Below, in pieces: positions 7,828-15,400 of a DNA stretch of 25,997 nt (position 1 is the stretch's first letter; each line of letters starts with the position of its first letter). The notes under the pieces are model-generated. The model was not told where the DNA came from, searched no databases, and saw only the letters and a program-made list of their open reading frames with translations. The stretch covers positions 1 to 25,997 of the forward strand of contig VGYW01000073.1 in NCBI GenBank assembly GCA_016872875.1. Reading direction: 5' to 3'. The translations under genes were made by a program, and so were the position numbers. The stretch is from Planctomycetota bacterium (GTDB lineage: Bacteria; Planctomycetota; PUPC01; DSUN01).

Positions 7828-9252
7828 GTGGCAAGCTCCGCGAGCTCTCGGAAGCAATCCACCTGGACAGGACTTGCCTCCTGGACCACGGTTCTGTGGG
7901 TCATGCTGTGGCTGAACATAGATGCCGACTACCGGCACCTGAGGAGCCCGAGCGGTCTGTTGGAGTATTTGCACGCGGCAAGGGCGTTGCTGGCCTTCGC
8001 CGCGGCCATTGGCGCCTACGTCCTTCTACAGCAGCGCGTTAGGCGCTCCGTTTTCTCTGGGTCGAGTCCCGTCCGCCTTCTGGCCGTGTATGGCGTGATA
8101 GCCCTGGGGGCCTCTGTGCTCTCCGAGTCGCCCTTCGAGGCGCTCTACTGGGGCGGGCTGTACCTGGCGGTGTTCGTAGTGCTGGAGGCCGAGATGGCGG
8201 GCGGCGACCCGTTGGCCCGGAGCGCGCAGCTCCTCACGCTGACGTGGCTCATCGTGGCATCTCTGGGGGCAGCTCTGGCGATAGTAGGCTGGGACGTGTT
8301 TTTCGGCGAGGTCGGCTTGATGGCGCCAGGCGCAGAGGTCATTAGCGTGATCCCGCAGTTCATGGGCTTCACAATGTCCCGGTCCACCGGCGTCGGCCGC
8401 CTGGCGGCCGTGCCGGCCGTGTTCGCCCTGGCGCGGGTGTGCCACGGCAGAGGCGTGAGCCGTATCCTCTGGGGGGTGGTCCTCTGCGCGTTCGTGGCGC
8501 TGCTGCTCGCGACACGCGCGCGGACGCCCCTCTTCGGGCTTGTGGCTGCCGCGCTGTTCATGCTCTCCGTGCAGAGAGGCAAGGGCGGGTTGCTCCTCGC
8601 CGTCGGCGTGGCAGTCCTAGCCATCCTGGCGGACGTCATCTCGCCCGAGAAGGTGGAGGGCTTCATCTACAGACGGGGGACCGGCGAGGACCTGCTGAGG
8701 ATGACGGGGCGGACCGACGTGTGGGCGGCGGGTTGGGAGGTGTTCATGCGATCACCGGTCGTGGGACTGGGGCCTCTGGCTGACAGGTTCCACATGGGCT
8801 GGCGGCACATCCACAGCACCTGGCTTCTCGCCCTGATGCAGGCTGGGGTGGTCGGCGCCGCCTTTTTTGTCGCTGCCTGGGCAATCGGCTGGCGGCTGTT
8901 CTTCCGCAATCTCCGCAGACTGGAGACGCTGCCGCCGAGACATCAAGCGCTCCTGATTGAGTCAGGCGCCGTCCTCGCCTTCTTCACCGTCAGGAGCATC
9001 CCGGAGACGACGGCTGCCGCCTTCTCCATAGACCTTCTGGTGATCGTTCCCATACTGGCCTATCTTGAGATACTAGATCGCAGTCTGCGGCAGGCTAGCG
9101 CGCAGCAGACGGCACAGCGGGCTCGGAATGGTTGCGGCTTCCGCAGGCCGTTCCCGATGGCGCCGCAAGCAGGAGTGGAGACACAAGGTTCCGGTTCCGC
9201 GGCTCGGATTGCCGGAAAGCGCTTGACAAACCGCAGGTTCGGTGTAGAATGA
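7828..9252 (+). CDS. O-antigen ligase/polymerase-like (Wzy/WaaL) membrane protein
   Basis: A 474-residue hydrophobic protein with about 12 predicted membrane segments. A large loop near the C-terminal third contains GRTDVWAAGWEVFMRSPVVGLG, the signature of the Wzy_C/O-antigen ligase domain that joins or polymerises lipid-linked oligosaccharides on the outer face of the membrane. GTG 7828 follows a GAAGGA site six bases upstream; an earlier in-frame TTG at 7789 lies inside the previous gene and adds no membrane segment. The last ~45 residues (from about RQASAQQ) are hydrophilic and low-complexity. They run into the promoter of the next gene, so the original C-terminus may have been extended by read-through. 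This is the last gene of the polysaccharide operon. Confidence 0.85.
   Translation: MASSASSRKQSTWTGLASWTTVLWVMLWLNIDADYRHLRSPSGLLEYLHAARALLAFAAAIGAYVLLQQRVRRSVFSGSSPVRLLAVYGVIALGASVLSESPFEALYWGGLYLAVFVVLEAEMAGGDPLARSAQLLTLTWLIVASLGAALAIVGWDVFFGEVGLMAPGAEVISVIPQFMGFTMSRSTGVGRLAAVPAVFALARVCHGRGVSRILWGVVLCAFVALLLATRARTPLFGLVAAALFMLSVQRGKGGLLLAVGVAVLAILADVISPEKVEGFIYRRGTGEDLLRMTGRTDVWAAGWEVFMRSPVVGLGPLADRFHMGWRHIHSTWLLALMQAGVVGAAFFVAAWAIGWRLFFRNLRRLETLPPRHQALLIESGAVLAFFTVRSIPETTAAAFSIDLLVIVPILAYLEILDRSLRQASAQQTAQRARNGCGFRRPFPMAPQAGVETQGSGSAARIAGKRLTNRRFGVE
9223..9250 (+). promoter_or_regulatory. Sigma70-like promoter for the 9381 gene
   Basis: TTGACA at 9223-9228 and TAGAAT at 9245-9250 are separated by 16 bp. 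The promoter overlaps the last codons of the O-antigen ligase gene and would start transcription near 9257, giving a leader of about 124 nt before the ATG at 9381. Confidence 0.7.
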
Positions 9253-9274
9253 CAATGGTGATTGGGAGGGTTGC

Positions 9275-9361
9275 GAGAGTGCCTGCGCTCTCAGGTCCGC
9301 ATGCCGGACCCGCCTGCCCTGGAGCCGCCGGCGTACCCGTTGCTGTGGGACGCAACCCACA
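9275..9361 (+). promoter_or_regulatory. Structured 5' leader with three hairpins
   Basis: Three short stem-loops lie between the promoter and the 9381 start codon. They are 9275-9292 (stem of about 7 pairs, 4-nt loop), 9294-9310 (GGTCCG/CGGACC, 5-nt loop) and 9344-9361 (TGTGGG/CCCACA, 6-nt loop). No known riboswitch class is recognised. The structures are seen in the sequence; a regulatory role is inference. Confidence 0.35.
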
Positions 9362-9380
9362 GAGAAAGGGACCGGACTCC

Positions 9381-10121
9381 ATGGCCAGCGAGAAGCAAAT
9401 CCAAGCCAACCGCCAGAATGCGTTGAAGTCTACCGGCCCGAAGTCGGCGGAAGGGAAGGCGCGGTCCGCACGCAACTCGCTCAAGCATGGGCTGCTGTCG
9501 CGCGAGGTGCTCCTGCCCGGCGAGAAGGCGAAGGAGCTGGCGGCGTTCAGGGAGGGTATTCTGGCTCAGTTGGCGCCGGAGGGGGAGCTTGAGGAGTTGC
9601 TCGCGGACAGGGTGGTGGAGTCGGCCTGGCGGCTCCGCCGCGCCGTGCGGCTGGAACGGCAGGTCATCCAGAGCAGGCTGGATAGCGAGTGGCGGTACCG
9701 AGCCAGCAGCGCTGGGACGCACAAAGGCGAACCTTTCCCCACTGCGGACAGCGTGGCCGCCAGCATGCTGTACTATAAGGACGCTTTCGACAAGCTGGTG
9801 CGGTATGAGGCGCACATTCAGCGGGGGTTCTACAGGGCTCTGCACGAGCTCCAGCGGCTCCAGGCGGAACGGAAGGGAGGCCAGGCGCCGCTCCCGCTTG
9901 CGGTGGACGTGGACGTCGCCGGCCTGCCCGTGGACGAGGGGCCGGCGCTCAGACGCGCCGCCCAACAGGAAGCGTTGTGCGTTGTGGGCGGGCCGTCTCC
10001 GGCCCGCGGGGACGGGCCATCCGGGACGGAGTCGGAGGGGACGCAATCCCCACCAGGTGAGGTTGCGGTCCCCGAAGCCGTGGAGCTGGCGGTACCGGCT
10101 GCGCCCGATGGAACCGTCTAG
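9381..10121 (+). CDS. Hypothetical protein with NRxNAxxSTGPxSxEGK...KHGL motif
   Basis: A 246-residue soluble protein. Residues 9-35 carry NRQNALKSTGPKSAEGKARS followed by NSLKHGLLS, a signature shared by a large uncharacterised family found in many copies in planctomycete and acidobacterial genomes. The middle (about 40-165) is charged and probably helical. The tail from about residue 170 is low-complexity and rich in A, G and P, and may not be conserved. ATG 9381 is the only start directly before the motif; an open frame back to 9132 overlaps the promoter and leader. It has its own promoter and leader, so it is not part of the polysaccharide operon. No function is known. The repetitive occurrence of this family elsewhere suggests possible mobility, but nothing here proves it. 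Confidence 0.7.
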   Translation: MASEKQIQANRQNALKSTGPKSAEGKARSARNSLKHGLLSREVLLPGEKAKELAAFREGILAQLAPEGELEELLADRVVESAWRLRRAVRLERQVIQSRLDSEWRYRASSAGTHKGEPFPTADSVAASMLYYKDAFDKLVRYEAHIQRGFYRALHELQRLQAERKGGQAPLPLAVDVDVAGLPVDEGPALRRAAQQEALCVVGGPSPARGDGPSGTESEGTQSPPGEVAVPEAVELAVPAAPDGTV

Positions 10122-10198
10122 GGCGCGAGCTTTTCTGCGAAACGAAGCCACTCTGCTGAAGCGTGAGGCGGCAACACTGAGGGGCGCGCCCTTGTGGT

Positions 10199-10290
10199 CC
10201 GCCTCTCCGAGGCGGAGTCTTGCCGCCCCGGAGGGGCGGGCCACGTGGCCCGCGTCTTCGACGCGGCAGTCTTCCGCCCCGGAGGGGCGG
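10199..10290 (+). repeat. Two tandem ~51-nt units, each made of two 17-nt hairpins
   Basis: Four 17-nt hairpins with 7-bp stems and 3-nt loops lie at 10199-10215, 10223-10239, 10250-10266 and 10274-10290. All begin CCGC and end GCGG. Hairpins 2 and 4 are identical (CCGCCCCGGAGGGGCGG). Hairpins 1 and 3 (CCGCCTCTCCGAGGCGG, CCGCGTCTTCGACGCGG) differ by a compensated stem pair. The spacers share AGTCTT. The array ends 26 nt before the epimerase start. The rest of the 10122-10316 gap holds nothing else recognisable. Confidence 0.85.
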
Positions 10291-10316
10291 GCTACTTCAG
10301 AAGCTGAGGAGAGCGC

Positions 10317-11237
10317 GTGAAGGTGCTGGTGACGGGAGGAGCGGGCTACGTGGGGAGCGTGCTCACGCCCATGCTGCTGGCGGATGGGCACGAGGTGGTG
10401 CTGCTCGACCGCTTCCTGTGGGGGGTGAAGCCGGTCCTGCACTTCGCGGGACACGAGCGCCTCGAGATCGTGGAGGGGGACGTGCGGGACGCGGCGGCGG
10501 TCCGAGCGGCGGCGCAGGGCTGCGACGCGGCGGCCCACCTGGCGGCCATCGTGGGCTACCCGGCCTGCGCCGCAGACCCACACAGGGCGGTGAGCACGAA
10601 CGTGGAGGGCACCCGAAACGTCGCCGACGCGCTCCAAGGGCGGCCCACCGTCTTCGCCTCGACAGGCTCCACGTACGGGAAGGTTGAGGGCGTTTGCACG
10701 GAGGCGACGCCCATCGCGCCCCTCACGCTCTACGGCTCCACGAAGTCCGAAGCCGAGAAGATGATCGTGGACAAGGGTGGCGTCGGCCTCAGGCTCGCAA
10801 CCGTATTCGGCGTGTCGCCCAGGATGCGGCTCGACCTCCTGGTCAACGACTTCGTCTACCAGGCGCTCCACAACCGGCAGATCGTGCTCTACGAGGGACA
10901 CTTCCGCCGCACCTTCCTCGATGTCGCGGACGCGGCCAGGAGCTTCGTCTTCACTCTGAACCACTTAGACAGGATGAAGGGCGAGACGTTCAACGTGGGC
11001 GACGAGGCGATGAACTACACCAAGCGCGAGGTGGCCCAACACATCAGGGCCTTTGTGGACTACTACCTGCACGAGGCCGATGTCGGCTCCGATTCGGACA
11101 AGCGCGACTACGAGGTCTCCTACGCCAAGATCAAGCAGCTCGGCTACGCGGCGAGCACCACCCTGGACGAGGGGATTCAGAAGCTCGTCAAAGTCCTCCG
11201 TCACGTCAGGATCACGAGCGAATGGAGCAACGTGTGA
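10317..11237 (+). CDS. NAD-dependent epimerase/dehydratase (extended SDR)
   Basis: A 306-residue extended short-chain dehydrogenase/reductase. It opens with the dinucleotide-binding motif TGGAGYVG (residues 6-13) and has the catalytic YxxxK as YGSTK in PLTLYGSTKSEAEKM, with the preceding serine/threonine region ASTGSTYGK. Family members convert nucleotide sugars (for example 4-epimerisation or dehydration) using bound NAD(P); the exact reaction cannot be told. It probably supplies a precursor to the upstream glycan cluster. GTG 10317 has a GAGGAG-type site a few bases upstream (GCTGAGGAGAGC). A 128-nt spacer with a large hairpin separates it from the next SDR gene. Confidence 0.88.
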   Translation: MKVLVTGGAGYVGSVLTPMLLADGHEVVLLDRFLWGVKPVLHFAGHERLEIVEGDVRDAAAVRAAAQGCDAAAHLAAIVGYPACAADPHRAVSTNVEGTRNVADALQGRPTVFASTGSTYGKVEGVCTEATPIAPLTLYGSTKSEAEKMIVDKGGVGLRLATVFGVSPRMRLDLLVNDFVYQALHNRQIVLYEGHFRRTFLDVADAARSFVFTLNHLDRMKGETFNVGDEAMNYTKREVAQHIRAFVDYYLHEADVGSDSDKRDYEVSYAKIKQLGYAASTTLDEGIQKLVKVLRHVRITSEWSNV

Positions 11238-11270
11238 CTCTTGGCTTTCGCCCCGTACACCCACGTGTGC

Positions 11271-11335
11271 GGGATGAATGGATGGGTGGATGGGTGTCAG
11301 ACAGTCATCCATTCATCCACCCATCCAACCATCCC
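11271..11335 (+). repeat. Inverted GATG/GGTG minisatellite forming a 22-bp hairpin
   Basis: The arms 11271-11292 and 11314-11335 pair at 20 of 22 positions, with an uninterrupted 13-bp core (GGATGGGTGGATG), around a 21-nt loop. It fills most of the spacer between the two SDR genes. There is no T-run after it, so a classic terminator is unlikely. Confidence 0.8.
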
Positions 11336-11365
11336 CTCTTGGTTACGGCGGACCGGTGGCCTGAT

Positions 11366-12325
11366 ATGACCAGAGTCCTGCTCACCGGCGGGTCGGGGTT
11401 CCTGGGGCGCCACATTGCCGCAGAGGCCCGCGCGAGGGGCTACGAGGTCCTCGCCCCTCGCAGCAGCGAGCTCGACCTGCTGACCATGGAGGGCGCCGAA
11501 GCGTACATGCGCCAGATCCAACCTCCCGCGGGTTCGGGAACCCGCGGGAGGTCAATTGACGTCATCATCCATTCGGCGGCCTACTACGGCGGGATCGGGA
11601 TCAACCAGGCGGAGCCGGCCACCATCTTCCACCGCAACACGCAGATGGCCCTCAACGTCTTCGAGCTCGCCAGGGAGCACAAGGTGCGGAAGGTCCTCCC
11701 CATCGGTTCCGCCTGCGCCTATCCAGGCTACCTCGCGGGCGACCTCAAGGAGGAGCACTTCTGGGACGGCCGCCTCCACGAGTCGGTGGAGGCCTACGGC
11801 TTCACCAAGAAGGTGCAGCTCGTCGCGCAGCGGGCCTACTTCAAGCAGCACGGCATCGAATCGTGCCACCTCGTCCTCACGAACCTCTACGGCCCGCACG
11901 ATGTCTTCACCGAATACCGCTCCCACGTCCTCGCCGCGATGATCAAGAAGTTCACCGACGCGACGGACAAGGTGGTCCTCTGGGGCGACGGCTCGCCCAT
12001 CCGCGAGTTCCTCTACGTCAAGGACGCGGCGGAGGCGATCGTTCGGGCAATCGAGCTGGCCCACGACCTCGAGCCGATCAACGTCGGCACCGGGGTGGGC
12101 ACCTCGATCAAGGAGCTGGCGGAGCTTGTGGCGAAGCTCACCGGCTTCCGCGGCCAGATGGAATGGGACACCTCGAAGCCCGCGGGCACGCGCCGCAAGG
12201 TGCTCGACGTCACGCGCATGAGGCAGAAGCTCGGCTGGACCCCGCGCTGGCGCCTCGAAGACGGCCTCGCCGAAACCGTCCGCTGGTATCTCGCAAACAA
12301 GGAGGCCGCCGACTCCCGCCAATAG
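11366..12325 (+). CDS. GDP-L-fucose synthase-like NAD-dependent epimerase/reductase
   Basis: A 319-residue extended SDR resembling GDP-L-fucose synthase (Fcl/WcaG). The nucleotide-binding motif is TGGSGFLG (residues 7-14), and the catalytic motif is YGFTK within EAYGFTKKVQLVAQRAYFKQ. Other family-like stretches are HSAAYYGGIGINQAEPA, IGSACAYPG, TNLYGPHDVF and REFLYVKDAAEAI. The enzyme would make a 6-deoxyhexose or related nucleotide sugar for the surface glycan; the precise product is uncertain. About 11 residues (near 53-63) between QIQP and DVIIHSAA are encoded by a 32-nt perfect palindrome and appear to be an in-frame insertion in a surface loop. ATG 11366 starts directly at the Rossmann fold; no strong ribosome site is seen. 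Confidence 0.85.
   Translation: MTRVLLTGGSGFLGRHIAAEARARGYEVLAPRSSELDLLTMEGAEAYMRQIQPPAGSGTRGRSIDVIIHSAAYYGGIGINQAEPATIFHRNTQMALNVFELAREHKVRKVLPIGSACAYPGYLAGDLKEEHFWDGRLHESVEAYGFTKKVQLVAQRAYFKQHGIESCHLVLTNLYGPHDVFTEYRSHVLAAMIKKFTDATDKVVLWGDGSPIREFLYVKDAAEAIVRAIELAHDLEPINVGTGVGTSIKELAELVAKLTGFRGQMEWDTSKPAGTRRKVLDVTRMRQKLGWTPRWRLEDGLAETVRWYLANKEAADSRQ
11521..11552 (+). repeat. 32-nt perfect palindrome inserted in frame in the 11366 gene
   Basis: Two 15-nt arms (ACCTCCCGCGGGTTC and its exact reverse complement) flank a GG centre. The translation GSGTRGRS interrupts the usual conserved order in which a proline-aspartate precedes the VIIH strand of the SDR fold. Confidence 0.85.
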
Positions 12326-12372
12326 CCCAGCTCCCGGGCATCGGTTACTGCACCCGGTCCCCGAGAATGCGC

Positions 12373-12402
12373 TTGCCTTTCTGGGTCCAGGAGTGGTAGA
12401 AT
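12373..12402 (+). promoter_or_regulatory. Possible sigma70-like promoter for the S8/C25 protease gene
   Basis: TTGCCT at 12373-12378 and TAGAAT at 12397-12402 are separated by 18 bp and lie about 30 nt before the protease start. The -10 box is good and the -35 is moderate. A strong AAGGAG ribosome site follows at 12419-12424. The remainder of the 12326-12432 gap shows nothing else. Confidence 0.45.
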
Positions 12403-12432
12403 GCTGCCGATGGGCCGTAAGGAGAACCAGTG

Positions 12433-15400
12433 ATGCACCTGTTCCCTGCTGGCGGGGCGATGGGCAGGCGTAGCCTCGCAGCAACGCGAGGTGCCTGGTG
12501 TATCCTCGGCGTGGCGCTGATGGCCCTATCCTTCAGTGCCGCGGGCTACGGCGCCGAGCGCTTTGGCGTCCGCAGGTGGGTCAAACCGGACGGCCCGAAG
12601 TTCCTCCCTGACGAGGTGATCGTGAAGTTCAAGCCTGGGGCGGCACAGGCGGCTATCGAGGCGGTCCATCGCCGACATGGCACGGCGGAGATCTACACCA
12701 GCAAGTTGGGCGGGTTCAAGCGCGTGCGAACTCCCGCAGGCAAGACCATCGAGGAGATGGTCGCGGCACTCAGCAAGGAGCCGTCCGTTGAGTACGCCGA
12801 GCCGAACAGCATCTGCTACGCCTTCATGACCCCGAACGATCCTTACTACCAGTATCAGTGGCACCTGGACATTCCGCAGAGCAGCGAGAACCCGGCTTGG
12901 CACGGGTCCAATGGCGGGGGGATCAACGTGGAGCCTGCGTGGGACGTTTCCCAGGGGCTTGGGGTGGTGGTCGCGGTCGTGGACACTGGGGTGGCCTATG
13001 AGAACTACAGCAAGCCCCCACCACAGCCGAAGACGTACTATGAGGCGCCGGACCTCGCGAACACAACATTCGTGCCAGGCTACAACTTCATCGCGGACAC
13101 GACCCACGCGAACGACGACGATGGGCACGGCACCCACGTGACGGGGACGATCGCGCAGAGCACAAACAACAGCCTGGGCGTGGCCGGCGTGGCATTCCGG
13201 TGCTCGATCATGCCCGTCAAGGTGCTCAACAGCAGAGGTTCGGGCACTGCTGCTACAGTGGCCGATGGCATCCGCTTTGCGGCAGACAATGGCGCCAAGG
13301 TCATAAACATGAGTCTTGGCTGGCCTGTGACAGGTGGTGTGCCGTATGATCCTGGCGAGACCGTCCGCAGTGCGGTGGCCTACGCCTATGGAATGGGCGT
13401 GACCATAGTGTGCGCGTCGGGCAACGATGGGGAGTCCGCTGTCGCGTACCCCGCCGCCTACGACGACTACTGCATCGCTGTCGGCGCTACGCGCTACGAC
13501 GAGACAAGGCCGTCGTATTCCAACTACGGAGCGTCATTAGACTTGGTCGCTCCGGGAGGCGACCTAGGCGTTGACCAGAACGGCGATGGCTACGCAGATG
13601 GCGTTTTGCAGAACACGTTTGGCAACAGGCTGGACGACTGGAACTATTTCTTCTACCAAGGCACCTCGATGGCGGCACCACACGTGTCTGGCGTGGCGGC
13701 CCTCATCATTGCCCTCGGCGTAACCAACCCCGACGAGGTGCGCTCGATCCTCCAATCAACCGCCGAGGACAAGGGAGCAGTGGGATGGGACCAGCTGTAT
13801 GGTTACGGCCTGGTACATGCGTACGCCGCGGTCCAGGTGGCAGGAGCACCGACGGTGGCCATGGTCACGGTGTTGCGAGCCTCGCCGCAGGACAGCGGCG
13901 TCGCAGTCACCTGGGAAACAGCCGCGGAGACGGGCACGCTGGGCTTCTACGTGACGCGGCGCGACGAGGCGACGGGCGAGGAGCAACGGGTCGGCAACCG
14001 CCTGCTCCGCGCCCTCGCCCACGCGCCCCTCGGGGGCAAGTACCGCCTGCTCGACCCCACCGCGGAACCGGGCAGGACATATAGCTACACACTCGTGGAG
14101 GTGGAAGCGGGCGGCCAGGAGCGGTTCCACGGGACGTGCCGCGCGACCCTGGACAAGGGCGTAGGCGGCGCGGCTGCGGCAACGCCGGCCCTGCGTCCGC
14201 CCGATGCTGAGCGTCCCGGCTACAGCTTCTCTGCCCGCGAGACAGGCGAGCCCCGGCCGCGGCGAGCCGGTAGGGGCGGGGCTTGTCCCCGCCCGGATTT
14301 GGGCGCCCACAAGGGGCGCCCCTACAGGTGGGCCTCCCCGGGAGCAGCCGCCGTCAAGATCGGTGTGAAGGAAGATGGCCTCTACTTCGTGGGCAGCTCA
14401 GACATTGCGCCACTCCTTGGCATTCCGGAAGAGGGCATGGGGAACCTTATCCAGCACGGGCTTCTTGCCCTGAGCTGCCAAGGCAGGCCAGTAGCGTATC
14501 TTCCGGCAGACGACGCGGGCGGAATCTGCTTCTATGGGAAGAAGCTAGACAGCATCTACACCGACGAGAATATCTACTGGGTGGAGCTCGGCCGCGGGAT
14601 ACTGGTGCGGCAACTCTCGCAGAGCGAGAGCGTTCCGGCGGCGGGAACGGAGACCTTTGTGGACAGCGCGCACGCCGAGGAGAACTACTTCCCAGCCACC
14701 GGTCTCTACCACGACCCGGAGGCCGACTTCTGGCTCTGGGCCTACCTCATGGCCGGCTCCCCCGGCGACGACAGGAGGTCGTTCATCATCCGCGCCGATG
14801 GCGCGGCGTCCGCGGGGCTGGCCACGCTGAAGGTCCGGCTGAAGGGCGCAACCGACACGAAGGGAGCGCCTGACCACCACGCCCGCGTCGCCCTCAACGG
14901 AACCATGGTCGGCGAGGGCCGTTGGGACGGCACCGAGGCCCGCACGCTCGAGTTCGCGTTTCGCCAGGGGCTCCTGCTCGAGGGCGCCAACACGGTGAGC
15001 GTGGAGGCGGCATTGCCCCCTGGGACGCCGTACAGCGTCTTCTACGTGGACTCCTTCGACCTCACTTACCAGCGGCACTACGTTGCCGTGGGCGATAGCC
15101 TGCTCCTCCGCGCGGACCAGAACCCGGTGGTCACCGTCACTGGCTTCAACTCCCCAGCGATCTCCGTCTTCGACGTGACCGATCCGTGGAGCCCGGCGCT
15201 CTTGCGCGGGACCACGATTGACGAGGCGGACGGGACCTGCCGCGTGAGCTTCGCGGCGGCTGGGCCGGACGACCTCTACCTCGCGTTGACGCCCGGCGCG
15301 GTGAGGTCGCCGGCCTCCCTGCGGCCCGACGTGCCGTCGCGCCTGAAATCGCGCGCCAACGCCGCCGCTTACCTCGCCATCGCGCCCTCCGAGCTCAAGG

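Noticed and set aside
10199..10290. CRISPR-like array
   Set aside because: Only two units, with hairpins filling both repeat and spacer positions and no cas genes nearby.
9291..10964. Minus-strand open frame of 557 codons
   Set aside because: It spans the promoter leader, two plus-strand genes and the hairpin array, and its composition is that of an antisense shadow.
11271..11335. Rho-independent terminator between the two SDR genes
   Set aside because: Stem is of repeat origin and not followed by a T-run.
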